Assembly: GCA_028871195.1 (NCBI GenBank) | Contig: JAGWNT010000071.1 | Location: 1-21,099 of the forward strand | Direction of reading: 5' to 3' | DNA from: REEB85 sp018971455 | Lineage (GTDB): Bacteria > Pseudomonadota > Alphaproteobacteria > Acetobacterales > Acetobacteraceae | DNA length: 21,099 nt | Shown: positions 6,382-13,535 of the stretch, piece by piece | Layout of the letters: the number at the start of each line of letters is the position of its first letter | How positions within the stretch are numbered: position 1 is the first letter of the stretch | Notes under the pieces: generated by a model | What the model was told of the DNA's origin: nothing | Databases searched by the model: none | What the model saw: only the letters and a program-made list of their open reading frames with translations | Program-made: the position numbers and the translations under genes

Positions 6382-8220
6382 ATGGACATCCGCAACATCG
6401 CCATCATCGCCCATGTCGATCATGGCAAGACCACCCTGGTGGACCAGCTGCTGAAGCAGTCCGGCGCCTTTCGCGAGCACCAGCAGGTGGCCGAGCGGGC
6501 GCTCGACCGCAACGATCTCGAGCGCGAGCGCGGCATCACCATCCTTGCCAAATGCGCCAGCGTGACCTGGCGCCATGACGGCCAGGAAACCCGCATCAAC
6601 ATCGTGGACACCCCGGGCCACGCCGATTTCGGCGGCGAGGTGGAGCGCATCCTGAACATGGTCGATGGCGCCATCGTGCTGGTGGATGCTGCCGAGGGCG
6701 TGCTGCCGCAGACCAAGTTCGTGGTCGGCAAGGCGCTCGAGCGCGGCCTCAAGCCGATCGTCGTGGTCAACAAGATCGACCGCCAGGATGCGCGCCCCGA
6801 CGAGGTGCATGTCGAGGTGTTCGACCTGTTCGCCGCCCTCGGCGCCACCGACGAGCAGCTCGACTTCCCGATGCTCTACGCCTCCGGCCGTCAGGGCTGG
6901 GCGACCGCCACGCTGGACGGCGAGCGCAAGGACCTGACGCCGATGTTCGAGCTGGTGGTACGCCATGTGAAGGCGCCGACGCTGGATCGCGAGGCGCCGT
7001 TCGCCATGGTGGCCTCGATCCTCGATTACGACAATTTCCTCGGCCGGGTGCTGACCGGCCGGCTGGAGCAGGGCCGCGCCCGGCTCAACATGCCGCTCAA
7101 GGTGCTGCGCCAGGATGGCAGCGTGGTGGAGACCGGGCGGCTGACCAAGCTGATGGGCTTCCGCGGCCTCGAGCGCATCGCCATCGACGAGGCCGAGGCC
7201 GGCGACATCATCGCCGTCGCCGGGCTGACCGACGCGACCGTGCCCGACACGATCGGCGCGCCCGAGCTGGCGGCGCCGCTGCACGCCGTCCCGGTCGATC
7301 CGCCGACGCTCGCCATGACCTTCCGCGTCAATGACGGGCCGCTCGGCGGGCGCGAGGGCAAGAAGGTGACGTCGCGCCAGATCCGCGACCGGCTGCTGCG
7401 CGAGAGCGAGGGCAACGTCGCCATCAAGGTGACCGAAAGCAGTGAGAGCGAGGCCTTCGAGGTGGCCGGGCGCGGCGAACTCCAGCTCGGCGTGCTGATC
7501 GAGACGATGCGCCGCGAGGGCTTCGAGCTGGCTATCGGCCGGCCGCGCGTGCTGACCCGCGACAACCCCGAGACCGGCGCCCGCGAGGAGCCGATGGAGG
7601 AGGTGCTGGTCGATGTGGACGAGCCCTATACCGGCGTGGTGGTGGAGAAGCTGAGCCGCCGCAAGGCCGAGATGCAGGACATGCGGCCCTCCGGCGGCGG
7701 CAAGGTGCGGCTGACCTTCCTGATGCCGAGCCGTGGCCTGATCGGCTATCATGGCGAGTTCCTCACTGATACCCGCGGCACCGGCATCATGAACCGCATC
7801 TTCGCCGGCTACGGTCCGTGGAAGGGCCCGATCGAGGGGCGCCGCAACGGCAGCCTGATTTCCAACTCGGACGGCGAGGCGGTGCAGTATGCGCTGTGGT
7901 ATCTGCAGGAGCGCGGCACGCTGTTCGTCGATCCCGGCGACAAGGTCTATGTCGGCATGATCCTCGGTGAGCATTCGCGCGGCAGCGACCTGGATGTGAA
8001 CCCGATCAAGGAAAAGAAGCTCACCAACATCCGCGCCGCCGGCAAGGACGAGGCGATGCTGCTGATTCCGCCGCGGCGCATGAGCCTGGAGCAGGCGATC
8101 GCCTATATCGAGGATGACGAGCTGGTCGAGGTCACGCCCTCGGCGGTGCGGCTGCGCAAGCGCCACCTCGATCCCAATGCGCGCAAGCGCTCGGAGAAGA
8201 AGGCCGAAGCCGCGGCCTGA
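6382..8220 (+). CDS. typA: Translational GTPase TypA/BipA
   Basis: Ribosome-binding GTPase related to EF-G that helps 50S assembly and stress or cold adaptation, 612 residues, the normal family length. ATG 6382 gives MDIRNIAIIAHVDHGKTTL, the standard start. G1 is AHVDHGKTT (10-18), G2 RGITI, G3 DTPGHADF and G4 NKIDR, all intact. They are followed by domain II (FAMVASILDYDNFLGRVLTGR), domains III and V (EEPMEEVLVDVDEPYTGVVV) and the BipA-specific C-terminal domain (RGLIGYHGEFLTDTRGTGIM, and the SRGSDLDVNPIKEKKLTNIR loop that reaches the ribosomal A site). The Lys/Arg-rich end (RKRSEKKAEAAA) is typical. A GGAAG purine stretch at about 6362-6366 is rather far for a Shine-Dalgarno, so initiation may rely on little SD pairing. 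No frameshift or missing motif was seen. Confidence 0.97.
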   Translation: MDIRNIAIIAHVDHGKTTLVDQLLKQSGAFREHQQVAERALDRNDLERERGITILAKCASVTWRHDGQETRINIVDTPGHADFGGEVERILNMVDGAIVLVDAAEGVLPQTKFVVGKALERGLKPIVVVNKIDRQDARPDEVHVEVFDLFAALGATDEQLDFPMLYASGRQGWATATLDGERKDLTPMFELVVRHVKAPTLDREAPFAMVASILDYDNFLGRVLTGRLEQGRARLNMPLKVLRQDGSVVETGRLTKLMGFRGLERIAIDEAEAGDIIAVAGLTDATVPDTIGAPELAAPLHAVPVDPPTLAMTFRVNDGPLGGREGKKVTSRQIRDRLLRESEGNVAIKVTESSESEAFEVAGRGELQLGVLIETMRREGFELAIGRPRVLTRDNPETGAREEPMEEVLVDVDEPYTGVVVEKLSRRKAEMQDMRPSGGGKVRLTFLMPSRGLIGYHGEFLTDTRGTGIMNRIFAGYGPWKGPIEGRRNGSLISNSDGEAVQYALWYLQERGTLFVDPGDKVYVGMILGEHSRGSDLDVNPIKEKKLTNIRAAGKDEAMLLIPPRRMSLEQAIAYIEDDELVEVTPSAVRLRKRHLDPNARKRSEKKAEAAA

Positions 8221-8229
8221 GCGGCCGGT

Positions 8230-8250
8230 CGCCCGGAGAGCCGCCGGGCG
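8230..8250. terminator. Hairpin between convergent typA and TusA-family genes
   Basis: CGCCCGG (8230-8236) and CCGGGCG (8244-8250) give a 7-bp stem with a 7-base loop, 10 bases after the typA stop and 16 bases from the stop of the opposing gene. Its position suits a bidirectional terminator, but no U-tract is present on either strand. Confidence 0.4.
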
Positions 8251-8265
8251 GAGAGCGGGCGGCCC

Positions 8266-8508
8266 TCAGCCGCCCTTGCGCAGCAGCAGGCGGGTGATGC
8301 CGTCGGCGCCGGTCTGCTGGCCGAGCACGGCATGGCCCTGCTCGGCCGCGGTGCGTGGCACGTTGCGCGCCGGCTCCTCCCCGCGCAGCAGCACCAGCAG
8401 GGTCTCGCCCGGGCGCATGCGGTCCAGCGCCAGGCGGGTGCGCACGAAGGTCATCGGGCAGATCTGCGCGGTGATGTCGAGGGTATGATCTGGTGCGGAA
8501 ATGGACAT
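8266..8508 (-). CDS. TusA-family (SirA-like) sulfur carrier protein
   Basis: Small cytoplasmic protein of 80 residues of the TusA/SirA/YedF fold, which carries sulfur as a persulfide on a conserved cysteine. The motif is C17-P18-M-T-F-V-R-T-R-L-A-L, a variant of the canonical CPxP in which the second proline is threonine. It is followed by the beta-strand and helix typical of the family (GETLLVLLRGEEPARNVPRTAAEQGHAV) and a C-terminal strand (ITRLLLRK). ATG 8508 gives the family start MSISAPDHTLDITAQICP; an in-frame TTG further upstream would add 18 residues unlike the family. Its partner in sulfur transfer is unknown because no tus, moa or rhodanese gene is visible. It is divergently transcribed from mucR, with 79 bases between the starts. 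Confidence 0.85.
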   Translation of the reverse strand: MSISAPDHTLDITAQICPMTFVRTRLALDRMRPGETLLVLLRGEEPARNVPRTAAEQGHAVLGQQTGADGITRLLLRKGG

Positions 8509-8526
8509 GTTCTGGCGGAATATCCG

Positions 8527-8556
8527 TTGCGAAGTCACGGAAGCATCACTTATATG
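8527..8556 (+). promoter_or_regulatory. Candidate sigma-70-type promoter of mucR
   Basis: TTGCGA (8527-8532) and TATATG (8551-8556) are separated by 18 bases, each matching four of six consensus positions. This gap between tusA-like and mucR is clearly A/T-richer than the rest of the window. A transcript would start at about 8563 and give a short leader with AAAGGGA (8576-8582) five bases before the mucR ATG. MucR proteins often bind A/T-rich DNA at their own promoter, so autoregulation here is plausible but only inferred. Confidence 0.4.
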
Positions 8557-8587
8557 CGGCAAGTCATACGGCTCGAAAGGGATAAAG

Positions 8588-8998
8588 ATGGCTGAATCTG
8601 CACCTCACCCCGACGTGCTGGCACTGACCGCTCAAATTGTCTCGGCCCACGTGTCCAATAATTCCGTGACTCCGGATGCACTGCCGTCGCTGATTCAGGA
8701 CGTCTATCGCACCCTGTCCGGCGTCGGCCATGAACCGGCGGCGCCCGAGAAGCCGCAGCCGGCGGTTCCGGTGAAGAAATCGGTCTTCGCCGACCATATC
8801 GTCTGCCTGGAGGACGGCAAGAAGCTCAAGATGTTGAAACGACATCTCAAGACTGCCTACAACCTCTCCCCCGAGCAGTATCGGGAGCGTTGGGGCCTGC
8901 CGCCCGACTATCCGATGGTGGCGCCCAACTATGCGCGGCACCGCTCGTCGCTGGCCAAGAAGATCGGCCTCGGCACCAAGCCGCGCGGGCGCAAATAG
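8588..8998 (+). CDS. mucR: MucR/Ros-family transcriptional regulator with altered zinc site
   Basis: Ros/MucR proteins bind A/T-rich DNA through a prokaryotic zinc-finger-like domain and control exopolysaccharide, motility and cell-cycle genes in alphaproteobacteria. The protein has 136 residues from ATG 8588, with AAAGGGA as the ribosome-binding site. Residues 8-45 are the conserved N-terminal oligomerisation region (LALTAQIVSAHVSNNSVTPD). A Pro-rich linker covers 49-63. The DNA-binding domain runs from FADHIVCLEDGKKLKMLKRH through LSPEQYRERWGLPPDYPMVA to RHRSSLAKKIGLG. Aligned to Ros, the four zinc positions are C73, D76, H86 and Y91, in place of Cys, Cys, His, His. Asp at the second position is common in MucR. 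Tyr at the fourth removes a ligand, so the fold may be zinc-independent, as known for some Mesorhizobium homologues. Family call is firm; regulon unknown. Confidence 0.93.
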   Translation: MAESAPHPDVLALTAQIVSAHVSNNSVTPDALPSLIQDVYRTLSGVGHEPAAPEKPQPAVPVKKSVFADHIVCLEDGKKLKMLKRHLKTAYNLSPEQYRERWGLPPDYPMVAPNYARHRSSLAKKIGLGTKPRGRK

Positions 8999-9060
8999 GC
9001 AGGACCGGCGAGCGGCGGCAGCATTTGCCTCCGCCCCTGCCGGGCCTGTAGTCTCCGCCC

Positions 9061-9086
9061 CGCCCCGACCGTCCAGGATCGGGGCG
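9061..9086 (+). terminator. Hairpin downstream of mucR, possible terminator
   Basis: CGCCCCGA (9061-9068) and TCGGGGCG (9079-9086) form a perfect 8-bp stem with a 10-base loop, 62 bases after the mucR stop. No T-run follows, so intrinsic termination is uncertain. Confidence 0.4.
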
Positions 9087-9092
9087 CTGCAT

Positions 9093-9138
9093 CCGTGAGG
9101 CCGGCCCGCCAGGCCGGGCCGCGCGCCGACCCTCACGG
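9093..9138 (+). promoter_or_regulatory. Nested stem-loop in the fur leader
   Basis: An outer 8-bp stem, CCGTGAGG (9093-9100) with CCTCACGG (9131-9138), encloses an inner 7-bp stem, CGGCCCG (9102-9108) with CGGGCCG (9115-9121). The outer stem ends 12 bases before the fur Shine-Dalgarno TGGAGA (9151-9156). If transcribed with fur it would be a very stable leader structure. It could influence fur translation or terminate upstream transcription. Function is inferred from position only. Confidence 0.4.
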
Positions 9139-9160
9139 GGGCCGGGAAGCTGGAGACCTG

Positions 9161-9634
9161 ATGGAAAGCCGCATCGAGCGCCTATGCGTGGAACGAGGCC
9201 TCAAGATGACCGGCCAGCGGCGGGTTATCGCGCGCGTGCTGTCGGAGGCCGACGACCACCCGGATGTCGAGGAGCTGTACCGCCGTGCCATCGCGCAGGA
9301 CCGGCGCATCTCGATCGCCACCGTCTATCGCACGGTGCGGCTGTTCGAGGAGAAGGGCATTCTGGAGCGGCGTGATTTCGGCGGCGGGCGGGCCCGCTAT
9401 GAGCCGAGCGAGCACGGCACCCACTACCATCTGATCGACATCGACACCGGCAAGGTGATCGAGTTCACCGACCCCGAGCACGAGCGCGCGCTGGCGGCGA
9501 TCGCCGCCCGGCTCGGTTTCGACCTGGTGTCGCATCGCCTGGAGCTGTTCGGCCATCGTCGCGAGGCCCAGCCCGCCGGGCGCGGGGCGCGCGGCCAGGA
9601 GGCCGAGCCCACCACCCCGCCCGGGATGGCGTGA
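9161..9634 (+). CDS. fur: Fur-family metal-dependent transcriptional repressor
   Basis: Fur-superfamily dimeric regulator, 157 residues, normally Fe2+ (or Mn2+ for Mur) responsive. ATG 9161 has TGGAGA five bases upstream. Residues 1-80 are the winged helix, with recognition helix ISIATVYRTVRLFEEKGI; from about 85 comes the dimerisation domain. In E. coli Fur numbering, which fits without gaps here, the sensory-site residues H33, E81, H88 and H90 are present. The second dimer-domain site has T87 and Y89 in place of His and Asp. The structural CxxC is absent (D93, T96), which is common in alphaproteobacteria. The C-terminal about 25 residues are low complexity. The stop overlaps the olsB start (TGATG). 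Whether it is Fur, Mur or an Irr-like sensor cannot be settled; the Irr haem motif was not seen. Confidence 0.88.
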   Translation: MESRIERLCVERGLKMTGQRRVIARVLSEADDHPDVEELYRRAIAQDRRISIATVYRTVRLFEEKGILERRDFGGGRARYEPSEHGTHYHLIDIDTGKVIEFTDPEHERALAAIAARLGFDLVSHRLELFGHRREAQPAGRGARGQEAEPTTPPGMA

Positions 9635-10479
9635 TGGTGACGCCCGGCCCGGCCGGTTCCGCCGCCCCGAATGTTCCACCGGCGCCGGCCGGCGAGGGCT
9701 TCGGTGAGCTGCGCAGCGGCAATCTGGGGGTGCGGATCGCCACCACCGACCATGAGGTGGAGGCCGCGCAGGCGCTGCGCTACCGCGTCTTCTACGAGGA
9801 GATGGGCGCCCACCCGGATGCCCAGACCCGCATGCTGCTGCGCGACCGCGACGAGTACGACGCGGTCGCCGACCATCTGCTGGTGGTCGACCACGCCCTC
9901 GGCCCCGGGCCGGAGGGGGTCGTCGGCACCTACCGGCTGATCCGCGCCGAGGCGGCGGCGCAGCTCGGGCGGTTCTACTCGGCCGACGAATACGATATCT
10001 CGCCGCTGACGCGCTTTCCCGGCCGGCTGCTGGAGCTGGGGCGCTCCTGCGTCGATGCGCGCTATCGCGACCGCGCGGCGATGCAGCTTCTGTGGCGCGG
10101 CATCGCCGCCTACGTGTTCGCCAACGGCATCGACCTGATGTTCGGCTGCGCCAGCATGCCGGGGACCGACCCCGACGCGCTCGCCGTCGAGCTGACCTAT
10201 CTCTACCACCATCACCTGGCGCCGCCCGAAATCCGCCCGCGCGCGCTCGCGCACCGCTACGTGGACATGCGCCGGATGGATCCCGCGCTGTTCGACGCCC
10301 GGCGCGCCCTGGCCAGCCTACCGCCGCTGATCAAGGGCTATCTGCGCCTCGGCGGCTTCGTCGGCGATGGCGCGGTGATCGACAGCCAGTTCAACACCAT
10401 CGACGTGGCCGTGGTGGTCAAGACGGATTTGGTGACCGAGAAATATTACCGCCATTACGAGCGCGAGCAGCACGGCTGA
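9634..10479 (+). CDS. olsB: L-ornithine N-alpha-acyltransferase (ornithine lipid synthesis step 1)
   Basis: GNAT-fold membrane-associated enzyme that moves a 3-hydroxyacyl group from acyl-ACP to the alpha-amine of ornithine, making the lyso-ornithine lipid that OlsA then acylates. The protein has 281 residues. Family hallmarks are LRYRVFYEEMG (48-58), VVGTYRLIR, FYSADEYDISPL, the ELGRSC block at 134-139 followed by VDARYRDRAAMQLLWRGIA, and FGCASMPGTDPD. The first about 25 residues are a Pro/Ala-rich extension. The ATG at 9634 overlaps the fur stop; a GTG three bases earlier also exists. No olsA is visible in the window. Translational coupling to fur suggests co-expression with the metal regulator, an inference from gene order. 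Membership of the OlsB/hemolysin-like GNAT group is clear; the exact acyl substrate is inferred. Confidence 0.88.
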   Translation: MVTPGPAGSAAPNVPPAPAGEGFGELRSGNLGVRIATTDHEVEAAQALRYRVFYEEMGAHPDAQTRMLLRDRDEYDAVADHLLVVDHALGPGPEGVVGTYRLIRAEAAAQLGRFYSADEYDISPLTRFPGRLLELGRSCVDARYRDRAAMQLLWRGIAAYVFANGIDLMFGCASMPGTDPDALAVELTYLYHHHLAPPEIRPRALAHRYVDMRRMDPALFDARRALASLPPLIKGYLRLGGFVGDGAVIDSQFNTIDVAVVVKTDLVTEKYYRHYEREQHG

Positions 10480-10528
10480 TCCGCGGCCGGCCATTGAGGC
10501 GGCGGCCGGCGCGTGCGAGTCTCCGGCC

Positions 10529-11473
10529 ATGGAACCCACCCGCAACGATATCGAGGCCGCCGCCGGACGCATCGGCGCGCATGTGCGCCGGACGCCGGTG
10601 CTCCGGCTGGCCGCCGGCGAGCTCGGTTTCGACCGGCCGACCACCCTCAAGCTCGAATTGCTCCAGCATGCCGGCAGCTTCAAGCCGCGCGGCGCGTTCA
10701 ACCGCATCCTCGCGGCGATGGCGGGCGCGGGCCTGCCGGCGGCGGGCGTGATCGCGGCCTCCGGCGGCAATCACGGGGCCGCCGTCGCCTATGCGGCGCA
10801 GCGGCTTGGCCTGGCGGCGGAGATTTTCGTCCCCGAACTGACGCCGGCGGCCAAGCGGGCGCGCATCGCCGATTTCGGCGCGCGGCTGGTGGCCGGCGGC
10901 GCCACCTATGCCGAGGCGCTCGCCGCCAGCCGGGCGCGGGCGGCCGAGACCGGCGCCCTCGAAGTGCATGCCTACGACCACCCCGCCGTGCTCGCCGGCC
11001 AGGGCACGCTGGCGCGCGAGTTGCAAGCCCAGGCGCCGGAGCTGACCCATGTTCTGGTGGCGACCGGCGGCGGCGGGCTGATCGGCGGCATGGCGGCGTG
11101 GTATCGCGGCGATGCGGCGCTGATCAGCGTCGAGCCGGAGGGCTGCCCGGCCCTGCACGACGCGCTGGCGGCGGGCCGGCCGGTGGCCGCCGCGGTGGGC
11201 GGCATCGCCGCCGACGCGCTCGGCGCGCGGCAGGTCGGGGCGCTGATGTTTCCGCTCGCCCAGGCCCATGTCGCCGCCGCCATCCTGGTGCCGGACGCGG
11301 CGATCCGCGCCGCCCAGCTGGTGCTGTGGCAGAAGCTGCGGCTGATCGCCGAGCCGGGCGGCGCCACGGCACTCGCGGCCCTGCTCTGCGGCGCCTGGGT
11401 GCCGCCGGCGGCGGCGCAGATCGGCGTCGTGCTGTGCGGCGCCAACACCGACCCAACGGGGATGCAGACATGA
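10529..11473 (+). CDS. PLP-dependent threonine/serine dehydratase-like enzyme (fold type II)
   Basis: Cytoplasmic PLP enzyme of the tryptophan-synthase-beta fold, 314 residues, predicted to deaminate or racemise small hydroxy amino acids. K52 in GSFKPRGAFN should form the internal aldimine. SGGNHGAAVAYAA is the substrate-carboxylate loop, and TGGGGLIGGMAAW is the PLP-phosphate glycine loop. No ACT regulatory domain is present, so it resembles catabolic TdcB or serine-racemase-like proteins rather than biosynthetic IlvA. Relatives also include beta-elimination and ectoine-pathway (EutB-type) enzymes, so substrate is uncertain. ATG 10529 is chosen as the first Met before the conserved start; no strong ribosome-binding site is seen. 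The last codons overlap the start of the crotonase gene by four bases (ATGA), showing close co-translation. Confidence 0.83.
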   Translation: MEPTRNDIEAAAGRIGAHVRRTPVLRLAAGELGFDRPTTLKLELLQHAGSFKPRGAFNRILAAMAGAGLPAAGVIAASGGNHGAAVAYAAQRLGLAAEIFVPELTPAAKRARIADFGARLVAGGATYAEALAASRARAAETGALEVHAYDHPAVLAGQGTLARELQAQAPELTHVLVATGGGGLIGGMAAWYRGDAALISVEPEGCPALHDALAAGRPVAAAVGGIAADALGARQVGALMFPLAQAHVAAAILVPDAAIRAAQLVLWQKLRLIAEPGGATALAALLCGAWVPPAAAQIGVVLCGANTDPTGMQT

Positions 11474-12276
11474 GCCAGAGCCTTTCCGATCCCGTGCTGC
11501 TCGACATCGACGCCCGCGGCGTGGCCACGGCGACGCTTAACCGGCCGGCGCTCGGCAATGCCTATGACGAGGACATGCTGGCCGCGCTGATCGGCGGGCT
11601 GGAGCGCCTGGCCGGGGATGCGCGGGTGCGTGCGCTGGTGATCCGCGGCGCGGGGAAGCATTTCCAGGCCGGTGCCGACATCAACTGGATCGGCCGGGCG
11701 GCGGGCTATGCGCCGGCCCAGGCCCATGCCGCCTCGATGGCGACGACGCGGGCGATGCAATTGCTCAACGAGTTCCCCAAGCCCACCATCGCCGTGGTCA
11801 AGGGCGCCTGCTTCGGCGGCGGCTGCGGCATGGTGTGCTGCGTCGATGTCGCCTTTGCCACGCCCGACGCGATCTTCGGCCTGACCGAGGTGCGGGTCGG
11901 CGTGGCGCCGACGCCGATCTCGACGCACATGGTCCATGCCATGGGGCTGCGCCACACCCGCCGCTATGCGCTGACCGGCGAGCGCTTCGACGCCGCCGAG
12001 GCGTGCCGGATCGGGCTGGTGCACGAGGTGGTGGCGGCCGAGGCGATGGAGGAACGGATCGCTGGCGTGCTGGATGCCGTCTTCCTCTCCGCCCCCGGCG
12101 CGATCGCCGTCACCAAGGCGAGTTTCCTCGGCGCCAACGGCGTGACCCTGGATGCCCGCGCCATGGATCTGCTCGCCCAGGAGAGCTGGATGCAGCGCAA
12201 CTCGCCGGAGGGGCGCGAGGGCACCGCCGCCTTCGCGGCCAAGCGCAAGCCGGCCTGGTACGTGCCGCGGGCCTGA
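11470..12276 (+). CDS. Enoyl-CoA hydratase/isomerase (crotonase) family, LiuC-like
   Basis: Acyl-CoA enzyme of 268 residues. The first oxyanion-hole strand is HFQAGADINW (64-73) and the second is CFGGGCGM (114-121). E140 in FGLTEVRVGVAP matches the first catalytic glutamate of hydratases. The second glutamate position aligns with RRYALTG and holds Arg/Arg/Tyr rather than Glu. That pattern, with APxxIS after the catalytic loop and the tail REGTAAFAAKRKPAW, resembles methylglutaconyl-CoA hydratases (LiuC/GnyH) of leucine breakdown more than classic beta-oxidation hydratases. No other liu gene is nearby, so the substrate remains open. It starts inside the stop of the PLP enzyme (ATGA) and ends only 3 bases from the stop of the opposing acyltransferase gene. 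Confidence 0.88.
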   Translation: MSQSLSDPVLLDIDARGVATATLNRPALGNAYDEDMLAALIGGLERLAGDARVRALVIRGAGKHFQAGADINWIGRAAGYAPAQAHAASMATTRAMQLLNEFPKPTIAVVKGACFGGGCGMVCCVDVAFATPDAIFGLTEVRVGVAPTPISTHMVHAMGLRHTRRYALTGERFDAAEACRIGLVHEVVAAEAMEERIAGVLDAVFLSAPGAIAVTKASFLGANGVTLDARAMDLLAQESWMQRNSPEGREGTAAFAAKRKPAWYVPRA

Positions 12277-12279
12277 CCC

Positions 12280-13488
12280 TCAGCGCATGGGGCGGATTTC
12301 GGCGCTGTAATCGACGTCGGCGAGCAGCAGGCGGCGGGCAACGTGGCGCAGGCCGCGCGGCAGGCGGCGGTACTGGCGGCGCAGCCAGCCCGAGCGGGCG
12401 ATCCGGGCGACGCCGCGGCGGTGCCAGGCGACGGCGAGGCGGCCGCGCCATGACAGCGGCAGGATGTGATCGCGCAGGCCGAGCGTCGCGTTCGACCACT
12501 GCATCTTGTAGGCGGTCTCGCCGGGCATGAAGTCGAACGCGGCGAGGCCGCGGCCGAAGCTCGCGCGCACCAGGTGCTCGAGCAGCAGGCGTGAGGGCGA
12601 GAGCCGGGCGAAGGCCGGGTCGTAGACGAAGCTCTGGAAGATATAGCTTCCGTCGTGGACGAAGCCGAAGCCGACCGACAGCGTGGCGGCCCCGGAGGTC
12701 AGGCGGCCGAGCAGGAAGGCGCCGCGCCGGTGGGCGTCGAGCGCGGAGGCGGTGAGGAAGGCGCGGTATTCGGCCGAGGCGAAGACGCGGGTGGAAATGC
12801 CATGCGCCTCGAGCCAGCGCGTCTTGTGGGCGAAGAACCAGTCCAGGCCGGCGACGATCTCGGCCTCGCCGGTCGCCGCCCGGAACGCCACGCCGTCCGC
12901 GAGCTCGGCCGCGCGCTTCCATTGCCGGCGCTGGTCGGCCACCAGGCGAGGCGGCAGGCTGGCCGCGTAGCTGTCCCAGTCCGCCCAGGCGGCGAGATCG
13001 ATGAGCCAGGTGCGGCGCTCGATGGTGCAGGCGCCGCGCGGCATCCGCGGCACTTCCCGCGCCAGCAGCGGGGCCAGGCGCGCATCGGCGCGGATGTCGG
13101 CGAGCAGCAGGCAATGCGCCTCCCGCCGGCGGGTGAGGACGTGCCAGGCGGCGGCGAGCCAGTCCTCGGCGCGCGGATCATCGGCGAGGAGGACGTCGTG
13201 ATACTCGGTCAGTTCGCAGGAGAGGAATTTCAGGTAGCGGCCATCCAGCACCAGCGGCCAGATCAGCACCACCTGGCCGGCCGCGCGCCCGACGACGAGG
13301 CGCAGGCGATGGCCGAAAGGGGCGGCGACCAGCGTCCAGGCCCGCCACGCCCAGTCGTAACCCTGGGCGAGGCCGGCTTCCCCGGCCTGTGCGGCGAGCG
13401 CCCGCCACGCGGGCTCGAGCGCCGCGAAACCTGGGGTGTCGGCAACGATCTCGATCGACAGGGATCCGGCGGCGGGCGGGGCGGACAT
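12280..13488 (-). CDS. BioF2/FemAB-like (GNAT superfamily, CelD-type) acyltransferase
   Basis: Predicted cytoplasmic N-acyltransferase of 402 residues with the double-GNAT layout of the BioF2-like/CelD group, often tied to cell-surface polysaccharide or peptidoglycan modification. SLSIEIVADTPGFAALEPAW opens the first half. The second half carries SYAASLPPRLVADQRRQWKR, FFAHKTRWLE and the strand-helix pair ATLSVGFGFVHDGSYIFQSF leading to SPSRLLLEHLVRASF and FDFMPGETAYKMQW. That last motif (D-F-x-x-G-x-x-x-Y-K-x-x-W) is the best family marker. ATG 13488 is chosen because it gives the first family-like segment; the open frame upstream is antisense or out-of-frame to the neighbour. A strong ribosome-binding site is not seen. 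It follows the MetE-like gene by 47 bases and may share its transcript. The acyl donor and acceptor are unknown. Confidence 0.8.
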   Translation of the reverse strand: MSAPPAAGSLSIEIVADTPGFAALEPAWRALAAQAGEAGLAQGYDWAWRAWTLVAAPFGHRLRLVVGRAAGQVVLIWPLVLDGRYLKFLSCELTEYHDVLLADDPRAEDWLAAAWHVLTRRREAHCLLLADIRADARLAPLLAREVPRMPRGACTIERRTWLIDLAAWADWDSYAASLPPRLVADQRRQWKRAAELADGVAFRAATGEAEIVAGLDWFFAHKTRWLEAHGISTRVFASAEYRAFLTASALDAHRRGAFLLGRLTSGAATLSVGFGFVHDGSYIFQSFVYDPAFARLSPSRLLLEHLVRASFGRGLAAFDFMPGETAYKMQWSNATLGLRDHILPLSWRGRLAVAWHRRGVARIARSGWLRRQYRRLPRGLRHVARRLLLADVDYSAEIRPMR

Positions 13489-13535
13489 GCGCTGCGAGTA
13501 TGCGGGCGCGCCAGGCGGCCCCGCCAGTGGCGCCC

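Noticed and set aside
6013..8166. A 717-codon minus-strand open frame
   Set aside because: Antisense shadow of typA, which has all GTPase motifs; the translation is low-complexity His/Ala/Leu/Gly with no domain.
10480..10528. Repeated GCGGCCGGC strings between olsB and the PLP enzyme gene
   Set aside because: Short GC-only repeats are expected by chance at this base composition and form no convincing terminator.
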